Assembly (NCBI GenBank): GCA_963773845.1
Contig: CAVZCU010000012.1
Coordinates: forward strand, 992,001-1,056,000
Origin: SIAJ01 sp963773845
GTDB taxonomy: Bacteria; Planctomycetota; Planctomycetia; Gemmatales; Gemmataceae
Length of the DNA: 64,000 nt
Direction of reading: 5' to 3'
Numbering within the stretch: the stretch's first letter is position 1; every line of letters starts with the position of its first letter. This document shows, one piece after another, positions 32,335 through 41,130 of this stretch. The notes below the pieces were generated by a model. The model saw only the letters and a list, made by a program, of their open reading frames with translations. It was not told the DNA's origin and did not search any database. A program made the translations under genes and the position numbers.

Positions 32335-35300
32335 ATGATCTCACGTTTCTTCATCGACCGGCCGATCTTCGCGAACGTGATCGCCATCGTGACGCTCTTG
32401 TTCGGCGTCGTCGCCATGTACCGATTGCCGGTGGAACGATATCCGGCAATCACCCCGCCGACGGTTGTCGTCACGACCAACTATCCAGGCGCCAATGCCA
32501 AGGTCGTAGCGGATACGGTCGCCGCCCCGATTGAGCAGCAGATCAACGGCGTGGAGAACATGATGTACATGTCCTCCACCAGTTCCGCCGACGGCAGCTA
32601 CCAGCTCACCATCACGTTCGAGATTGGTACCAATCTGGATGACGCCCAGGTTCTGGTGCAGAACCGCCTGGCGGTGGCGACGCCGCAGCTTCCGGAAGAA
32701 GTGCGTCGCCAAGGCGTGACGATCAAGAAACAATCGGCGAGCATTGTGCTCGCGATCTCATTAACCGCTCCGCCGCCAAAAGATCGGTACGATCTCGTCC
32801 TCGATCCGCATGGACTCAAGCAGCTCGGACTCACCAAAGAAGCGGTGCGCGAGGCGCTCGCCAAGCAGGGGGCCCAGCTCGAATCGACCTCCCCCGATAA
32901 GCCGAACGCCTATCGCATCAACGTGCCCGACAGTTTTGCAACCGACGGTCCCGCCGGCGCCGACAAGCTCCGAACCGTTTTGATCGTGTCCAGCTCAGGC
33001 GACTCGGCCGCGCATCTTGCCGACGTCGGCGTGGTTTCGAATTTGCCGGGGCCGTACGACGGCTTGTTCCTCACGAATTACGCGACGCTGCGACTCCGCG
33101 ACGATCTGAGCCGCGTCGCGGGCGTGGGCGACGTGATGGTCCGTGGCGTGGGGTCGTATGCCATGCGCGTCTGGATCGATCCCGACAAGCTGGCTTCACG
33201 ACAACTGACGACGCAGGACGTAGTCGGCGCCCTGGCTCGCCAAAACGTGCAAGTCGCGGCCGGACAGGTCGGGCAACCCCCCAATCCTTCGGGGCAAGTC
33301 TTTCAGATGACGGTCACGACGCTCGGTCGACTCACCGACCCGGCCGAATTCGAGGGAATCGTACTCAAGTCTGGCGCTTCCGGGCAACCGGTCTACTTGC
33401 GCGACGTGGCTCGTGTCGAGCTCGGCGCACAAACCTACGACTCGTTCAACTCCCGCAATGGCTTCGAGGCCGCGAATGTCCTCATCTTCCAGCTTCCCGG
33501 ATCCAACGCTCTGGATGTGGCCAAAGGCGTGCGCGAGGCGATGGAGCGGATCAAGCCCTCGCTTCCGCCAGGTGTGGAGTACAGCATTCCCTTCGACACG
33601 ACCAAGTTCGTTGATGCCGCCATCACCAGTGTGTACGAGACCTTGCTCGAATCCGGCGCCTTGGTCCTCATTGTGATTCTCGTGTTTCTTCAGAGCTGGC
33701 GCGCACTGCTCGTGCCGGCCACGACGGTCCCGATCACGATCATCGGCGCGTTCGCGTTCATGCCGGTGCTCGGATTCTCAATTAATCTGCTGACGCTGTT
33801 CGGACTTGTTCTCGCCATCGGGATCGTCGTCGACGACGCCATCGTGATTGTCGAAAACGCGTCGCACCACATCGAAAAGGGGATGACGCCGCGGCTGGCC
33901 ACGATTCAGGCGATGAACGAAGTGACGGGACCGGTCATTTCCATCACGCTCGTGCTCATGGCGGTCTTTATTCCGACCGCGTTTCTGGCGGGGATTACCG
34001 GCCAGTTGTATCGGCAATTCGCACTCACCATTGCCGCCACGGCGGTCATCAGCGCGGTCAACGCGTTGACGTTGAAGCCGGCCCAGTGTGCCCAGTTCCT
34101 GAGGCCGCATACCGGCCGTAACATTTTTACCCGCGTCTTCGACACGTTGTATCGGCCAACCGAGCGTGGCTACACATGGGCCATTCGGCATTTGCTTCGC
34201 TTCTGGTGGCTAGTGCTGATTGTCTTTGTCGCCCTGGCCTTGTTTGCCGGTTGGCGTTACGAGCATACCCCCCAGGGGTTCCTGCCGAATGAGGACCAGG
34301 GATACGTCCTCATAGCCGTCCAACTTCCGGACGCGGCCTCGCTGGAACGAACTCACGAAGTCAGCGAGCGCATGAATCGAGTGTTCCGCAAGTTCCAGGA
34401 CAACGGAACTGTTGATAATTGGTTTATCCTGGGCGGCCTTTCCTTGCTCGACGGGACCAATGCTCCGAACGGAGCAACGGCGTTTGCCGCCTGGAGCGAT
34501 TGGTCGAAGCGAACGACACCGCAGACGCAACAGGATGCGTTGGTGCGAGAATTGCAAATTGAGTTTGCCCAGATGCAGGAAGCGTTCATCATCGTGATCG
34601 TCCCGCCGTCCATTCAAGGTCTCGGCTTCGCGGGCGGATTCCAAATGCAGATCGAAGACCGCGGTGGCGTCGGGCTCGCGGCGCTTCAGGAACGAGCCCA
34701 AGCCATCATGGACAATGCTCGGAAGCGACCGGAGATCGACCCCGCGAAGCTGACAAGCACGTTCCGTGCGGGCGTACCACAGGTCTATTTGAATATCGAC
34801 CGCGTGAAGGCCGAAACGATGGGGGTCAAACTCGACGACGTGTTTGCCGCCCTGCAAGCGAATCTCGGATCAGTGTACGTCAACGATTTCAATAAGTTCG
34901 ATCGCACCTACCAGGTACGCGTGCAGGCCGATGCCCGATTCCGGGCCGACCCGACCTTGCTCAAGCGATTGGAGGTCAAGAATCGCGATGGCGGGCGCGT
35001 TCCACTCGGCACATTGCTCAGCACGGAGATGCAGATTGGGCCGCTGTCGGTGATCCGCTACAACCTGTACCCATCCGCAGCGATTAACGGCGTGGCCAAT
35101 CAGGGGGTCAGTTCGGGCGACGCGTTGAAAGCGATGGAGCAAGCCGCGAACGAGTCGTTACCCTCGTCGATGGGTTACGAGTGGACGTCCATCGCGTACC
35201 AGGAAAAGCGCGTCAGCAGCGGAGCATTCAAGTTCCTCGGGATGGAGTTCGGCGAGGCATTACTGATCTTTGTTTTGGCGGTATTGTTTGTCTATCTCGT

Positions 35301-35850
35301 GTTAGCTGCTCAATATGAAAGCTGGTTGCTGCCGTTTGCCGTGATTCTGGTCGTTCCCCTCGGCCTCCTGGGAGTCGTTTTGGGAGTCAATTTCCGGGAG
35401 TACGACAACAACGTTTACACGCAGATTGGCATGGTCCTGATCATCGCTCTGGCCAGTAAGAATGCGATCCTCATCGTCGAGTTCGCCCGCGAATTGCGCT
35501 TGAGCGGCAAGTCCATTCGCGAGTCGGCGGTTCAGGCGGCCCGCATGCGCTTCCGGCCGATTCTCATGACCAGTTTTGCATTCATTCTCGGCATGCTGCC
35601 GCTCGTGTTCGCGACGGGCGCCGGGGCCATGGCCCGGCGTTCGCTAGGCACCGCGGTCTTCGGTGGCATGATCACGGCGACCGTGCTCGCGATCTTTTTT
35701 GTGCCGATCTTCTTTATTGCCATCCAGGGTCTGATCGAGCTGCGCAATGGACCGCCGAAACCGCGCTCGGGAGAAGTGCATCTCGGTTCGGATGTGGTCG
35801 AAGGAGCCGGCCAAGGTGGGAACCCGACTCCTCCGGCGTCGAACTCTTGA
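32335..35850 (+). CDS. RND multidrug efflux transporter, HAE1 family, with an extra porter-domain insert
   Basis: ATG 32335 opens MISRFFIDRPIFANV, the standard start of AcrB-type pumps. Proton-relay residues are present: the Asp pair in GIVVDDAIVIVEN (TM4) and the Lys in ASKNAILIVEF (TM10). The length of 1171 exceeds the usual 1030-1060. The excess is mainly a block at about residues 146-238 (DPHGLKQLGLTKEAVREALA) that resembles the normal porter motif at residue 285 (DPDKLASRQLTTQDVVGALA). The protein probably exports hydrophobic compounds together with the adaptor; the substrate cannot be deduced. No outer-membrane TolC gene is in the window. Confidence 0.93.
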   Translation: MISRFFIDRPIFANVIAIVTLLFGVVAMYRLPVERYPAITPPTVVVTTNYPGANAKVVADTVAAPIEQQINGVENMMYMSSTSSADGSYQLTITFEIGTNLDDAQVLVQNRLAVATPQLPEEVRRQGVTIKKQSASIVLAISLTAPPPKDRYDLVLDPHGLKQLGLTKEAVREALAKQGAQLESTSPDKPNAYRINVPDSFATDGPAGADKLRTVLIVSSSGDSAAHLADVGVVSNLPGPYDGLFLTNYATLRLRDDLSRVAGVGDVMVRGVGSYAMRVWIDPDKLASRQLTTQDVVGALARQNVQVAAGQVGQPPNPSGQVFQMTVTTLGRLTDPAEFEGIVLKSGASGQPVYLRDVARVELGAQTYDSFNSRNGFEAANVLIFQLPGSNALDVAKGVREAMERIKPSLPPGVEYSIPFDTTKFVDAAITSVYETLLESGALVLIVILVFLQSWRALLVPATTVPITIIGAFAFMPVLGFSINLLTLFGLVLAIGIVVDDAIVIVENASHHIEKGMTPRLATIQAMNEVTGPVISITLVLMAVFIPTAFLAGITGQLYRQFALTIAATAVISAVNALTLKPAQCAQFLRPHTGRNIFTRVFDTLYRPTERGYTWAIRHLLRFWWLVLIVFVALALFAGWRYEHTPQGFLPNEDQGYVLIAVQLPDAASLERTHEVSERMNRVFRKFQDNGTVDNWFILGGLSLLDGTNAPNGATAFAAWSDWSKRTTPQTQQDALVRELQIEFAQMQEAFIIVIVPPSIQGLGFAGGFQMQIEDRGGVGLAALQERAQAIMDNARKRPEIDPAKLTSTFRAGVPQVYLNIDRVKAETMGVKLDDVFAALQANLGSVYVNDFNKFDRTYQVRVQADARFRADPTLLKRLEVKNRDGGRVPLGTLLSTEMQIGPLSVIRYNLYPSAAINGVANQGVSSGDALKAMEQAANESLPSSMGYEWTSIAYQEKRVSSGAFKFLGMEFGEALLIFVLAVLFVYLVLAAQYESWLLPFAVILVVPLGLLGVVLGVNFREYDNNVYTQIGMVLIIALASKNAILIVEFARELRLSGKSIRESAVQAARMRFRPILMTSFAFILGMLPLVFATGAGAMARRSLGTAVFGGMITATVLAIFFVPIFFIAIQGLIELRNGPPKPRSGEVHLGSDVVEGAGQGGNPTPPASNS

Positions 35851-35972
35851 AAGCTGGATTGTTGGCTGAATTCGAACGGATCTGGGAGTGTGAGTAAGTC
35901 AGGCACCCCCAGATCGGTCGACGCAGAATTGGCAGATATCGCCTTAAGGGAAATCGAGAGCGATCCAGTCTG

Positions 35973-37727
35973 TTACCGGGCCGGCTTGGGCGATACATCA
36001 GGGCTGCGACGGGATGGCTCTCCTGGTTTTCCGCCGCGATTATCCGGTCGTCGGTCCTCACTGCCGCGTCGCATTTCGCGTCGCATTTCTTCCATAGCCC
36101 GCCGAAGTTCTTCAATTTGCATTCGGAGTTCTTGGAGCTGGGGTCCCGGGCCGGCGCCCGTCCCACGCGGCCGTTCGGGTGAACGGTCGCCAGGTCCACG
36201 GTCGCCAGGCCCGCGGTCTCCGGGTCCTCGGTCACCAGGTCCTCGGTCGCCAGGCCCGCGGTCGCCGGGTCCTCGGTCACCAGGCCCGCGGTTGCCGGGT
36301 GCACGTTCGTTGCCAGGTCGGCGTTCATCCGGACCGCGATCGCCGCGGCGGAATGGGTCGCCGTCCATGCGACGACCGTTCGGCATCGGCCGGCCTTCGA
36401 GTTTTGCCAATCGCGCCTCGGCTTCGGTCAAGCGCATCATTGCTTCGTGCGCAGCTTGTCGCGCTTTCTCGACTGCGGCGCGGGCATCGTCGATCTCCCG
36501 GTTGCTGCCACGGTCGCGTTCTCGGGGTTGTCCATCCCGCCGCTCTCGGGGCGGTTCCTTGGGCCCGTCGTCGCGCCGGGAAGGATCTTCCCGTTTCGGT
36601 GGTTGGGCCATCGCCGGCCCGAACGCAAGTCCGAGTCCGCCAATGCCCAGGATTGCTACCAAGCCAAGACGCGTCAGTCGCGCTGGCCGGTTTGCCGACA
36701 TGATCATGGTCACTCTCCGTTGCAGGTTTCGTACCGGGCCCGCTCCACTCGCCAGCACAGGCGCCGCCAAGCGATCCGGACCATTCACAAAGACCGCCGC
36801 TTCGACGAGGGCGGTCGCGTACGACTTCCGCCCGCTCGTCGCGGCAATTACCCACAGATCACAACAGTCTTCCTCCGCCTCTCGAAGCTTCCGACGGAAC
36901 CATCCAAGCAATGGGTGCCACCAGTAGATGGCGCAGATGATCAACTCCAGCCATCGCACCCACGGATCGCCTCGACGAAGGTGCGCAAGTTCATGAGCCA
37001 GGACGGTCGCCTGTTGCTCACGACTGAGAAGAGGAAGCAAACCAGCCGGGAGGATGACTTTCGCACGCCGGGCGAACAGGCCCGGCATCCAAAGGGCCGG
37101 CCACATGCGACCCGGCACCAGGAGAATCTCGGGGCAGCGGCGCAAGCCCAAGGCCGCGGACAGTGCTTCAGCCGAAGCCTGAATTGACGTCGGCGCCGGA
37201 ATCGCGTCCTCGAGCGCGCGGCAAAATCGCCGAATCCGTCGAATCGACCGGACCGCGACAAACGCGCTGCCAGCGATCCAGATTCCGACGATCAGGTAGT
37301 AACTTCCAGCCAATGTCCACGAGTTTCGCGGCATCGCCTCTTGCAATTCTGAAGTGGGGGCCGTGACCGGCGCGGGAGCGGACTCCGTTGCAGCCAATGC
37401 CGTCTGATCCGGAGCTTGGACATCGAGCAGCAGGTCCGATCCTGGTTCTTCAGTGCCTGCGATCACGGGGACTGCGGCTGTCGAAGCTATGGGTTCAGGA
37501 TCGGAAACTCCCGATGTGATCCCCGGCGAATCGGGCTTGGGCGTTGCTTTTGGAACTGGAATTTCAATCGACCAGACCGGCGGGAGCAGTAATCGAACAA
37601 ATACCAGCAGCCACAAGGCATTCCGGATTGCCGGTCGCCGAATGATTCGACCGACAGCGAAGGCAAGCACGGCCAGTGCCGTTGCCGCCACCGCATTTGC
37701 CAATCCGTACTCAACGAGTGTCCGCAT
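35973..37727 (-). CDS. BlaR1/MecR1-type M56 membrane metalloprotease sensor
   Basis: Transmembrane helices occupy residues 8-50 and about 138-165. The zinc motif HELAH is at 245-249, and EAEEDCCD (about 280) supplies the third ligand. There is no penicillin-binding sensor domain; instead, after a last helix (RLGLVAILGIGGLGLAFGPA), a long charged tail carries coiled coils and about seven GPGDR repeats (36180-36310). The repeat region is a 15-base tandem array. It acts with the BlaI-like repressor, whose stop lies 14 bases upstream. The inducer is unknown. Confidence 0.85.
   Translation of the reverse strand: MRTLVEYGLANAVAATALAVLAFAVGRIIRRPAIRNALWLLVFVRLLLPPVWSIEIPVPKATPKPDSPGITSGVSDPEPIASTAAVPVIAGTEEPGSDLLLDVQAPDQTALAATESAPAPVTAPTSELQEAMPRNSWTLAGSYYLIVGIWIAGSAFVAVRSIRRIRRFCRALEDAIPAPTSIQASAEALSAALGLRRCPEILLVPGRMWPALWMPGLFARRAKVILPAGLLPLLSREQQATVLAHELAHLRRGDPWVRWLELIICAIYWWHPLLGWFRRKLREAEEDCCDLWVIAATSGRKSYATALVEAAVFVNGPDRLAAPVLASGAGPVRNLQRRVTMIMSANRPARLTRLGLVAILGIGGLGLAFGPAMAQPPKREDPSRRDDGPKEPPRERRDGQPRERDRGSNREIDDARAAVEKARQAAHEAMMRLTEAEARLAKLEGRPMPNGRRMDGDPFRRGDRGPDERRPGNERAPGNRGPGDRGPGDRGPGDRGPGDRGPGDRGPGDRGPGDRSPERPRGTGAGPGPQLQELRMQIEELRRAMEEMRREMRRGSEDRRPDNRGGKPGEPSRRSPDVSPKPAR
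36180..36312. repeat. Tandem 15-base array coding for GPGDR repeats
   Basis: About seven copies of a 15-base unit (minus strand GGACCTGGTGACCGA and variants) lie inside the M56 sensor gene. Copy number is probably variable between strains, because slippage keeps the frame. Confidence 0.75.
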
Positions 37728-37741
37728 CGTTGCCTCGTGAG

Positions 37742-38143
37742 CTAGTTGCGCTTGCGTTTGGGCGTCTCATCTAATCGATTGATCAAGTCGCGCAGGGCTC
37801 GCCGATCCGCAGAGGAAAGTCGCTCATTTTGCACCAGATGGCTCAAGAGCGGCGTCAGCGAGCCTTCGCATAATTCCTCGGCAATTCCTTGCAGCCGCCG
37901 ACCAATCAAGTCGTCGCGATCCGCCGTGGCGAGAAACATCTGCACTGGGCCGCTCCGATCGCGCTCGACCCAGCCTTTTTCTTCAAGGCGTTCCAAGAGC
38001 TTCTGGATCGTCGCTGCCTGAGCAGGAGTGCCACGCTTGGCCAGCGCAGTCGCGATGCCCCGCACCGGCTGGGGGCCATCCCGCCACAGCACTCGTAGAA
38101 TCGCGAGTTCCGCATCGGTCACATCACGAGGGGTCCGCGGCAT
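37742..38143 (-). CDS. BlaI/MecI/CopY family transcriptional repressor
   Basis: The winged-helix part is clear: MPRTPRDVTDAELAILRVLW, then QAATIQKLLERLEEKGWVER as recognition helix and wing. The C-terminal third is the dimerisation and cleavage region typical of BlaI. ATG 38143 is chosen because the alternative ATG at 38164 lies inside the operator-like palindrome at 38159-38171. The protein would be 133 residues. It is followed by the M56 sensor, the standard repressor-then-sensor order. Confidence 0.85.
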   Translation of the reverse strand: MPRTPRDVTDAELAILRVLWRDGPQPVRGIATALAKRGTPAQAATIQKLLERLEEKGWVERDRSGPVQMFLATADRDDLIGRRLQGIAEELCEGSLTPLLSHLVQNERLSSADRRALRDLINRLDETPKRKRN

Positions 38144-38158
38144 GGCAATTCCAAATGA

Positions 38159-38171
38159 AGACATTCTGTCT
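38159..38171. promoter_or_regulatory. Operator-like palindrome 1 (BlaI-type)
   Basis: AGACATTCTGTCT is a perfect inverted repeat with half-sites AGACA/TGTCT around TTC. It lies 16 bases upstream of the repressor ATG at 38143. Together with palindrome 2 it fits autoregulation by the BlaI-like repressor. Confidence 0.5.
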
Positions 38172-38182
38172 GTTTGGCATCA

Positions 38183-38199
38183 TAAGACAATTTGTCTTA
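38183..38199. promoter_or_regulatory. Operator-like palindrome 2 (BlaI-type)
   Basis: TAAGACAATTTGTCTTA is a 17-base palindrome sharing the AGACA/TGTCT half-site with palindrome 1. It lies between the divergent repressor and secreted-protein genes, so it could regulate both. Confidence 0.55.
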
Positions 38200-38280
38200 A
38201 CGTTCAATGAGAAATTCGGCGCTTGTTTCAGATCCTCGTTAGGCAGTATCATTCACTTTGCCCAACGGCGGATGCATATC

Positions 38281-38865
38281 ATGCGTAGCGTTCTCGTCCT
38301 CTTCGTTGCGTCGACAGTCCTGGCCGACGAATCGCCGCGCCAGGGGGAAAAGTTATTCCCTCTTGCGGTCGGGAACACCTGGACCTATCGAGTTTCCGGC
38401 CAGAGCGATCGCTTTATCGTGCGGGCGGCGGCAGAAGAGAAGGTGGGTGAGCAGAAGTGCATGCGGCTCGAGGCGATGATGAAAGGTCGCGTGGTCGCAC
38501 GGGAATGGGTCGCTTTTACCGCGAGCGGGCTTTGCCGGTTTCGCGAGGACGAGGAAGACATCAATCCTCCACTCTGCGTGCTTCGCCTGTCGCCGCCGCG
38601 AAAAGGTTGGAACACGAAGTTTCAGTTAGGCAGTCGCTCCGCGACCGCGAATTTCTTTTCCGTGCCGAGCGAAGTCAACGTCCCCTTGGGTCGGTTTAAT
38701 TCAACCCTGGTGGTCAGTTACCTCAACGAAGTCGGACCGCGATTGCCTTCGACGTCGAACTGGTATGTGGAAGGGATGGGTGTGGTGCGCCAGGAGATTC
38801 GCGAGCGAAACGGCCCGCCACTGGTGCTCGAACTCGAGAAGTTCGAGACCGCGACCAGCAAATGA
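38281..38865 (+). CDS. Secreted protein of unknown function
   Basis: ATG 38281 gives a clean signal peptide (MRSVLVLFVASTVLADE). The mature part of about 175 residues is beta-rich (FPLAVGNTWTYRV, FTASGLCRFREDEEDINPPL, NWYVEGMGVVRQEIRERNGP), resembling single-domain extracellular lipocalin-like or DUF3108-like proteins, but no family is certain. Its promoter region contains the BlaI-type palindrome, so it may be part of the same regulon. Length 194 residues. Confidence 0.55.
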   Translation: MRSVLVLFVASTVLADESPRQGEKLFPLAVGNTWTYRVSGQSDRFIVRAAAEEKVGEQKCMRLEAMMKGRVVAREWVAFTASGLCRFREDEEDINPPLCVLRLSPPRKGWNTKFQLGSRSATANFFSVPSEVNVPLGRFNSTLVVSYLNEVGPRLPSTSNWYVEGMGVVRQEIRERNGPPLVLELEKFETATSK

Positions 38866-38895
38866 TGCAGTTGGCTTGCCACCTAGATCCGACGC

Positions 38896-40272
38896 TCAGT
38901 CCAGCCGCCGTTTCCAATTCTTCATTTGTTCGGCGACTTGGGCGGGAGCGGTGGAACCGTAGCTCCGAAATGCGCGAAGCGCGTTCTCGACTCCGAGCAC
39001 CGCGGTGATTTCGGCGCCTTTCTCGGGCAGGATCGCCTCGAAACGACTTTGCGGCAAGTCCGCGAGCCGGCATTTCTGGGCTTCGCATTCCCGCACCAAG
39101 GCGCCGACCGCTTCGTGGGCAGTGCGCATCGGGATGCCGTGGGCAATGAGCGCTTCCATGAGCGTTGTCGCGTCGAGGAAGCCGTCTTCCAGTTTGGCGG
39201 CGATGCTGGGGCGATTCAGCTTGGCCTTCGCCACCAGTGGAGCGGCAATTTCGACGGCGCGCGAGACCGTGTCGTAGGCGTCAAAGATCGCCGGTTTATC
39301 CTCCTGCAAGTCGCGATTGTATGCCATCGGCAGCCCCTTCAGCAGCACGAGCAGATGCTGCAAGTTGCCTACCACGCGGGCGGCCTTGCCGCGCGTCAAT
39401 TCCAGCACGTCCGGGTTCTTTTTGTGCGGCATGATGCTGGAGCCCGTGCAGAATTCATCTGGCAATTCGATGGCGTCAAACTCCGTCGTCGTCCAGAGAA
39501 TCCATTCTTCCGCCCAGTTGCTCAGGTGAATGGCAACGAGCGATAAACAGAAGACGAACTCGGCGGCAAAATCGCGATCGCTCGACGCATCCAAGCTATT
39601 CCGCGCGACATCGTCGAAGCCCAATTCGCGCACGACAAACAGGCGATCGATCGGAAGCGACGTACCGGCCAGAGCAGCGACGCCGAGCGGCAGCACGTTG
39701 ACGCGTTTGCGGCAATCGAGCAGACGTTCCCGATCACGTTGAAACTTCTCGATGTAAGCCAGAAAGCAATGCGCCGCCAAGACGGGCTGGGCGCGTTGCA
39801 AATGGGTGTATCCGGGGACGACAACATCGCGCTCGCGTTCGGCGAGGGCGAGAAATGCGCGCTGGAGGATCGCCAAACGCGCATCGAGTAAGTCGATCGC
39901 CTCGCGGATCCACAGTTTGAGATCGGTCACAACCTGGTCGTTGCGACTACGGGCCGTGTGTAATTTGCGCCCCAGATCGCCAAGCCGGCGGATGAGAGCG
40001 GCTTCGATATGCGTGTGGATGTCTTCCAGGGCGGTGGTGTATTCCATCCGTCCCTGCTCGATGTCCGCTTGGATCTCGTCGAGGGCAACGCCAATCTTTT
40101 CGGACTCTACCGATGTGAGAAGGCCAACGGCAGCGAGCATGCGGGCGTGCGCCTTGCTCGCCCGAATGTCGTGAGCGTAGAGCCGGCGATCGAAACTGAT
40201 CGACTCGGTGTATTGTTCGACAAGGCGGTCGGTCGGCGCCGCGAATCGTCCGCCCCATGTCTTCTGACTCAT
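38896..40272 (-). CDS. argH: Argininosuccinate lyase
   Basis: Cleaves argininosuccinate to arginine and fumarate, the last step of arginine synthesis. The fumarase/aspartase-superfamily signature GSSIMPHKKNPD is present (catalytic Ser in the flexible loop), as are the HTARSRNDQVVTDLKLW substrate-binding block and VPGYTHLQRAQPVL with the catalytic His. It is 458 residues, normal length, with an intact frame. There is no arg operon partner next to it. Confidence 0.96.
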   Translation of the reverse strand: MSQKTWGGRFAAPTDRLVEQYTESISFDRRLYAHDIRASKAHARMLAAVGLLTSVESEKIGVALDEIQADIEQGRMEYTTALEDIHTHIEAALIRRLGDLGRKLHTARSRNDQVVTDLKLWIREAIDLLDARLAILQRAFLALAERERDVVVPGYTHLQRAQPVLAAHCFLAYIEKFQRDRERLLDCRKRVNVLPLGVAALAGTSLPIDRLFVVRELGFDDVARNSLDASSDRDFAAEFVFCLSLVAIHLSNWAEEWILWTTTEFDAIELPDEFCTGSSIMPHKKNPDVLELTRGKAARVVGNLQHLLVLLKGLPMAYNRDLQEDKPAIFDAYDTVSRAVEIAAPLVAKAKLNRPSIAAKLEDGFLDATTLMEALIAHGIPMRTAHEAVGALVRECEAQKCRLADLPQSRFEAILPEKGAEITAVLGVENALRAFRSYGSTAPAQVAEQMKNWKRRLD

Positions 40273-40564
40273 CGCACAATCCGCAGGGCGAAAAAGAGCA
40301 ATGGGGCCGCGCCTCGGACAGTTCCGGACGTCATGGCCCCACGAAAAGTTGGATTGTATCGATCGGCGGACACGATGTCATTGGCGCACCGTCCAATTAT
40401 TTGACGAATGCGCAATTAATGCACCACGGAGTTGGACGGCTCTCCTGACCCTCCGGCAAGCCGCGACGCCTCAGCTGAGCCGTTCCAAGATGAGGGCGTA
40501 TTCGCAGCGCAGCAGTCGATAACCGAGGACATGACTGGGAATCTTCGCCTCACGGCTTCTGCTT

Positions 40565-41080
40565 TCACGGCCGCATCGGATAGACCGAGATTCGCGGGCG
40601 TGGCAACGGCGAACCGATCGTGGCCGGTTCGGAAGAGAGACAGATGGGCTTCTCGCAAACCGGCACCACCTTTTTCACCAGCAACCTTTTCGTCCGCATC
40701 TCGCCGCCAATTTCCACTTCGTCGCAGTCATCCATCAGACCACATTTGGCCAGTATCGTATCCAGAAGCGAACGAGTCGGTTGGCAATACTCGCGGACGA
40801 CGCACGAATAAACTACCTTGGTCTTCGGCTTCGCTTCCGGCACACATGGCGCCTTGCCACAGGGGACACCGAGTCCGACGGCGACTGGTGGCGGCAACTG
40901 CATCAGCGACGGTGGCGGCGGAGCTGTCGGAGCGACGGGCGGCGGGGGCGGGGTCGGGGTCGAACCGGTCGCGAAGTCGATTGGAATCGACGGCCGTCCG
41001 ACGGGCACCGGTGACTGTGCGGTCGCGGCAATGCTCGCAATCAGTCCACATGCCGTCGCCATCCAGAACTTGGTTCTCAT
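40565..41080 (-). CDS. Secreted proline- and cysteine-rich protein
   Basis: ATG 41080 gives a signal peptide (MRTKFWMATACGLIASIAAT). The mature protein has a proline-rich linker (TPTPPPPPVAPTAPPPPSLM) and about nine cysteines afterwards (CGKAPC, CVVREYC, CGLMDDC, CEKPIC), suggesting disulfides or metal binding. It follows the porin gene by about 50 bases on the same strand. No family was recognised. Confidence 0.55.
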   Translation of the reverse strand: MRTKFWMATACGLIASIAATAQSPVPVGRPSIPIDFATGSTPTPPPPPVAPTAPPPPSLMQLPPPVAVGLGVPCGKAPCVPEAKPKTKVVYSCVVREYCQPTRSLLDTILAKCGLMDDCDEVEIGGEMRTKRLLVKKVVPVCEKPICLSSEPATIGSPLPRPRISVYPMRP

Positions 41081-41130
41081 TGGAACAACTCCCGCGCTGT
41101 TGCCGGCGCCACGGATCCTCGACTTCATCA

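Noticed and set aside
36180..36312. Possible CRISPR array
   Set aside because: The 15-base units are in-frame coding repeats without spacers.
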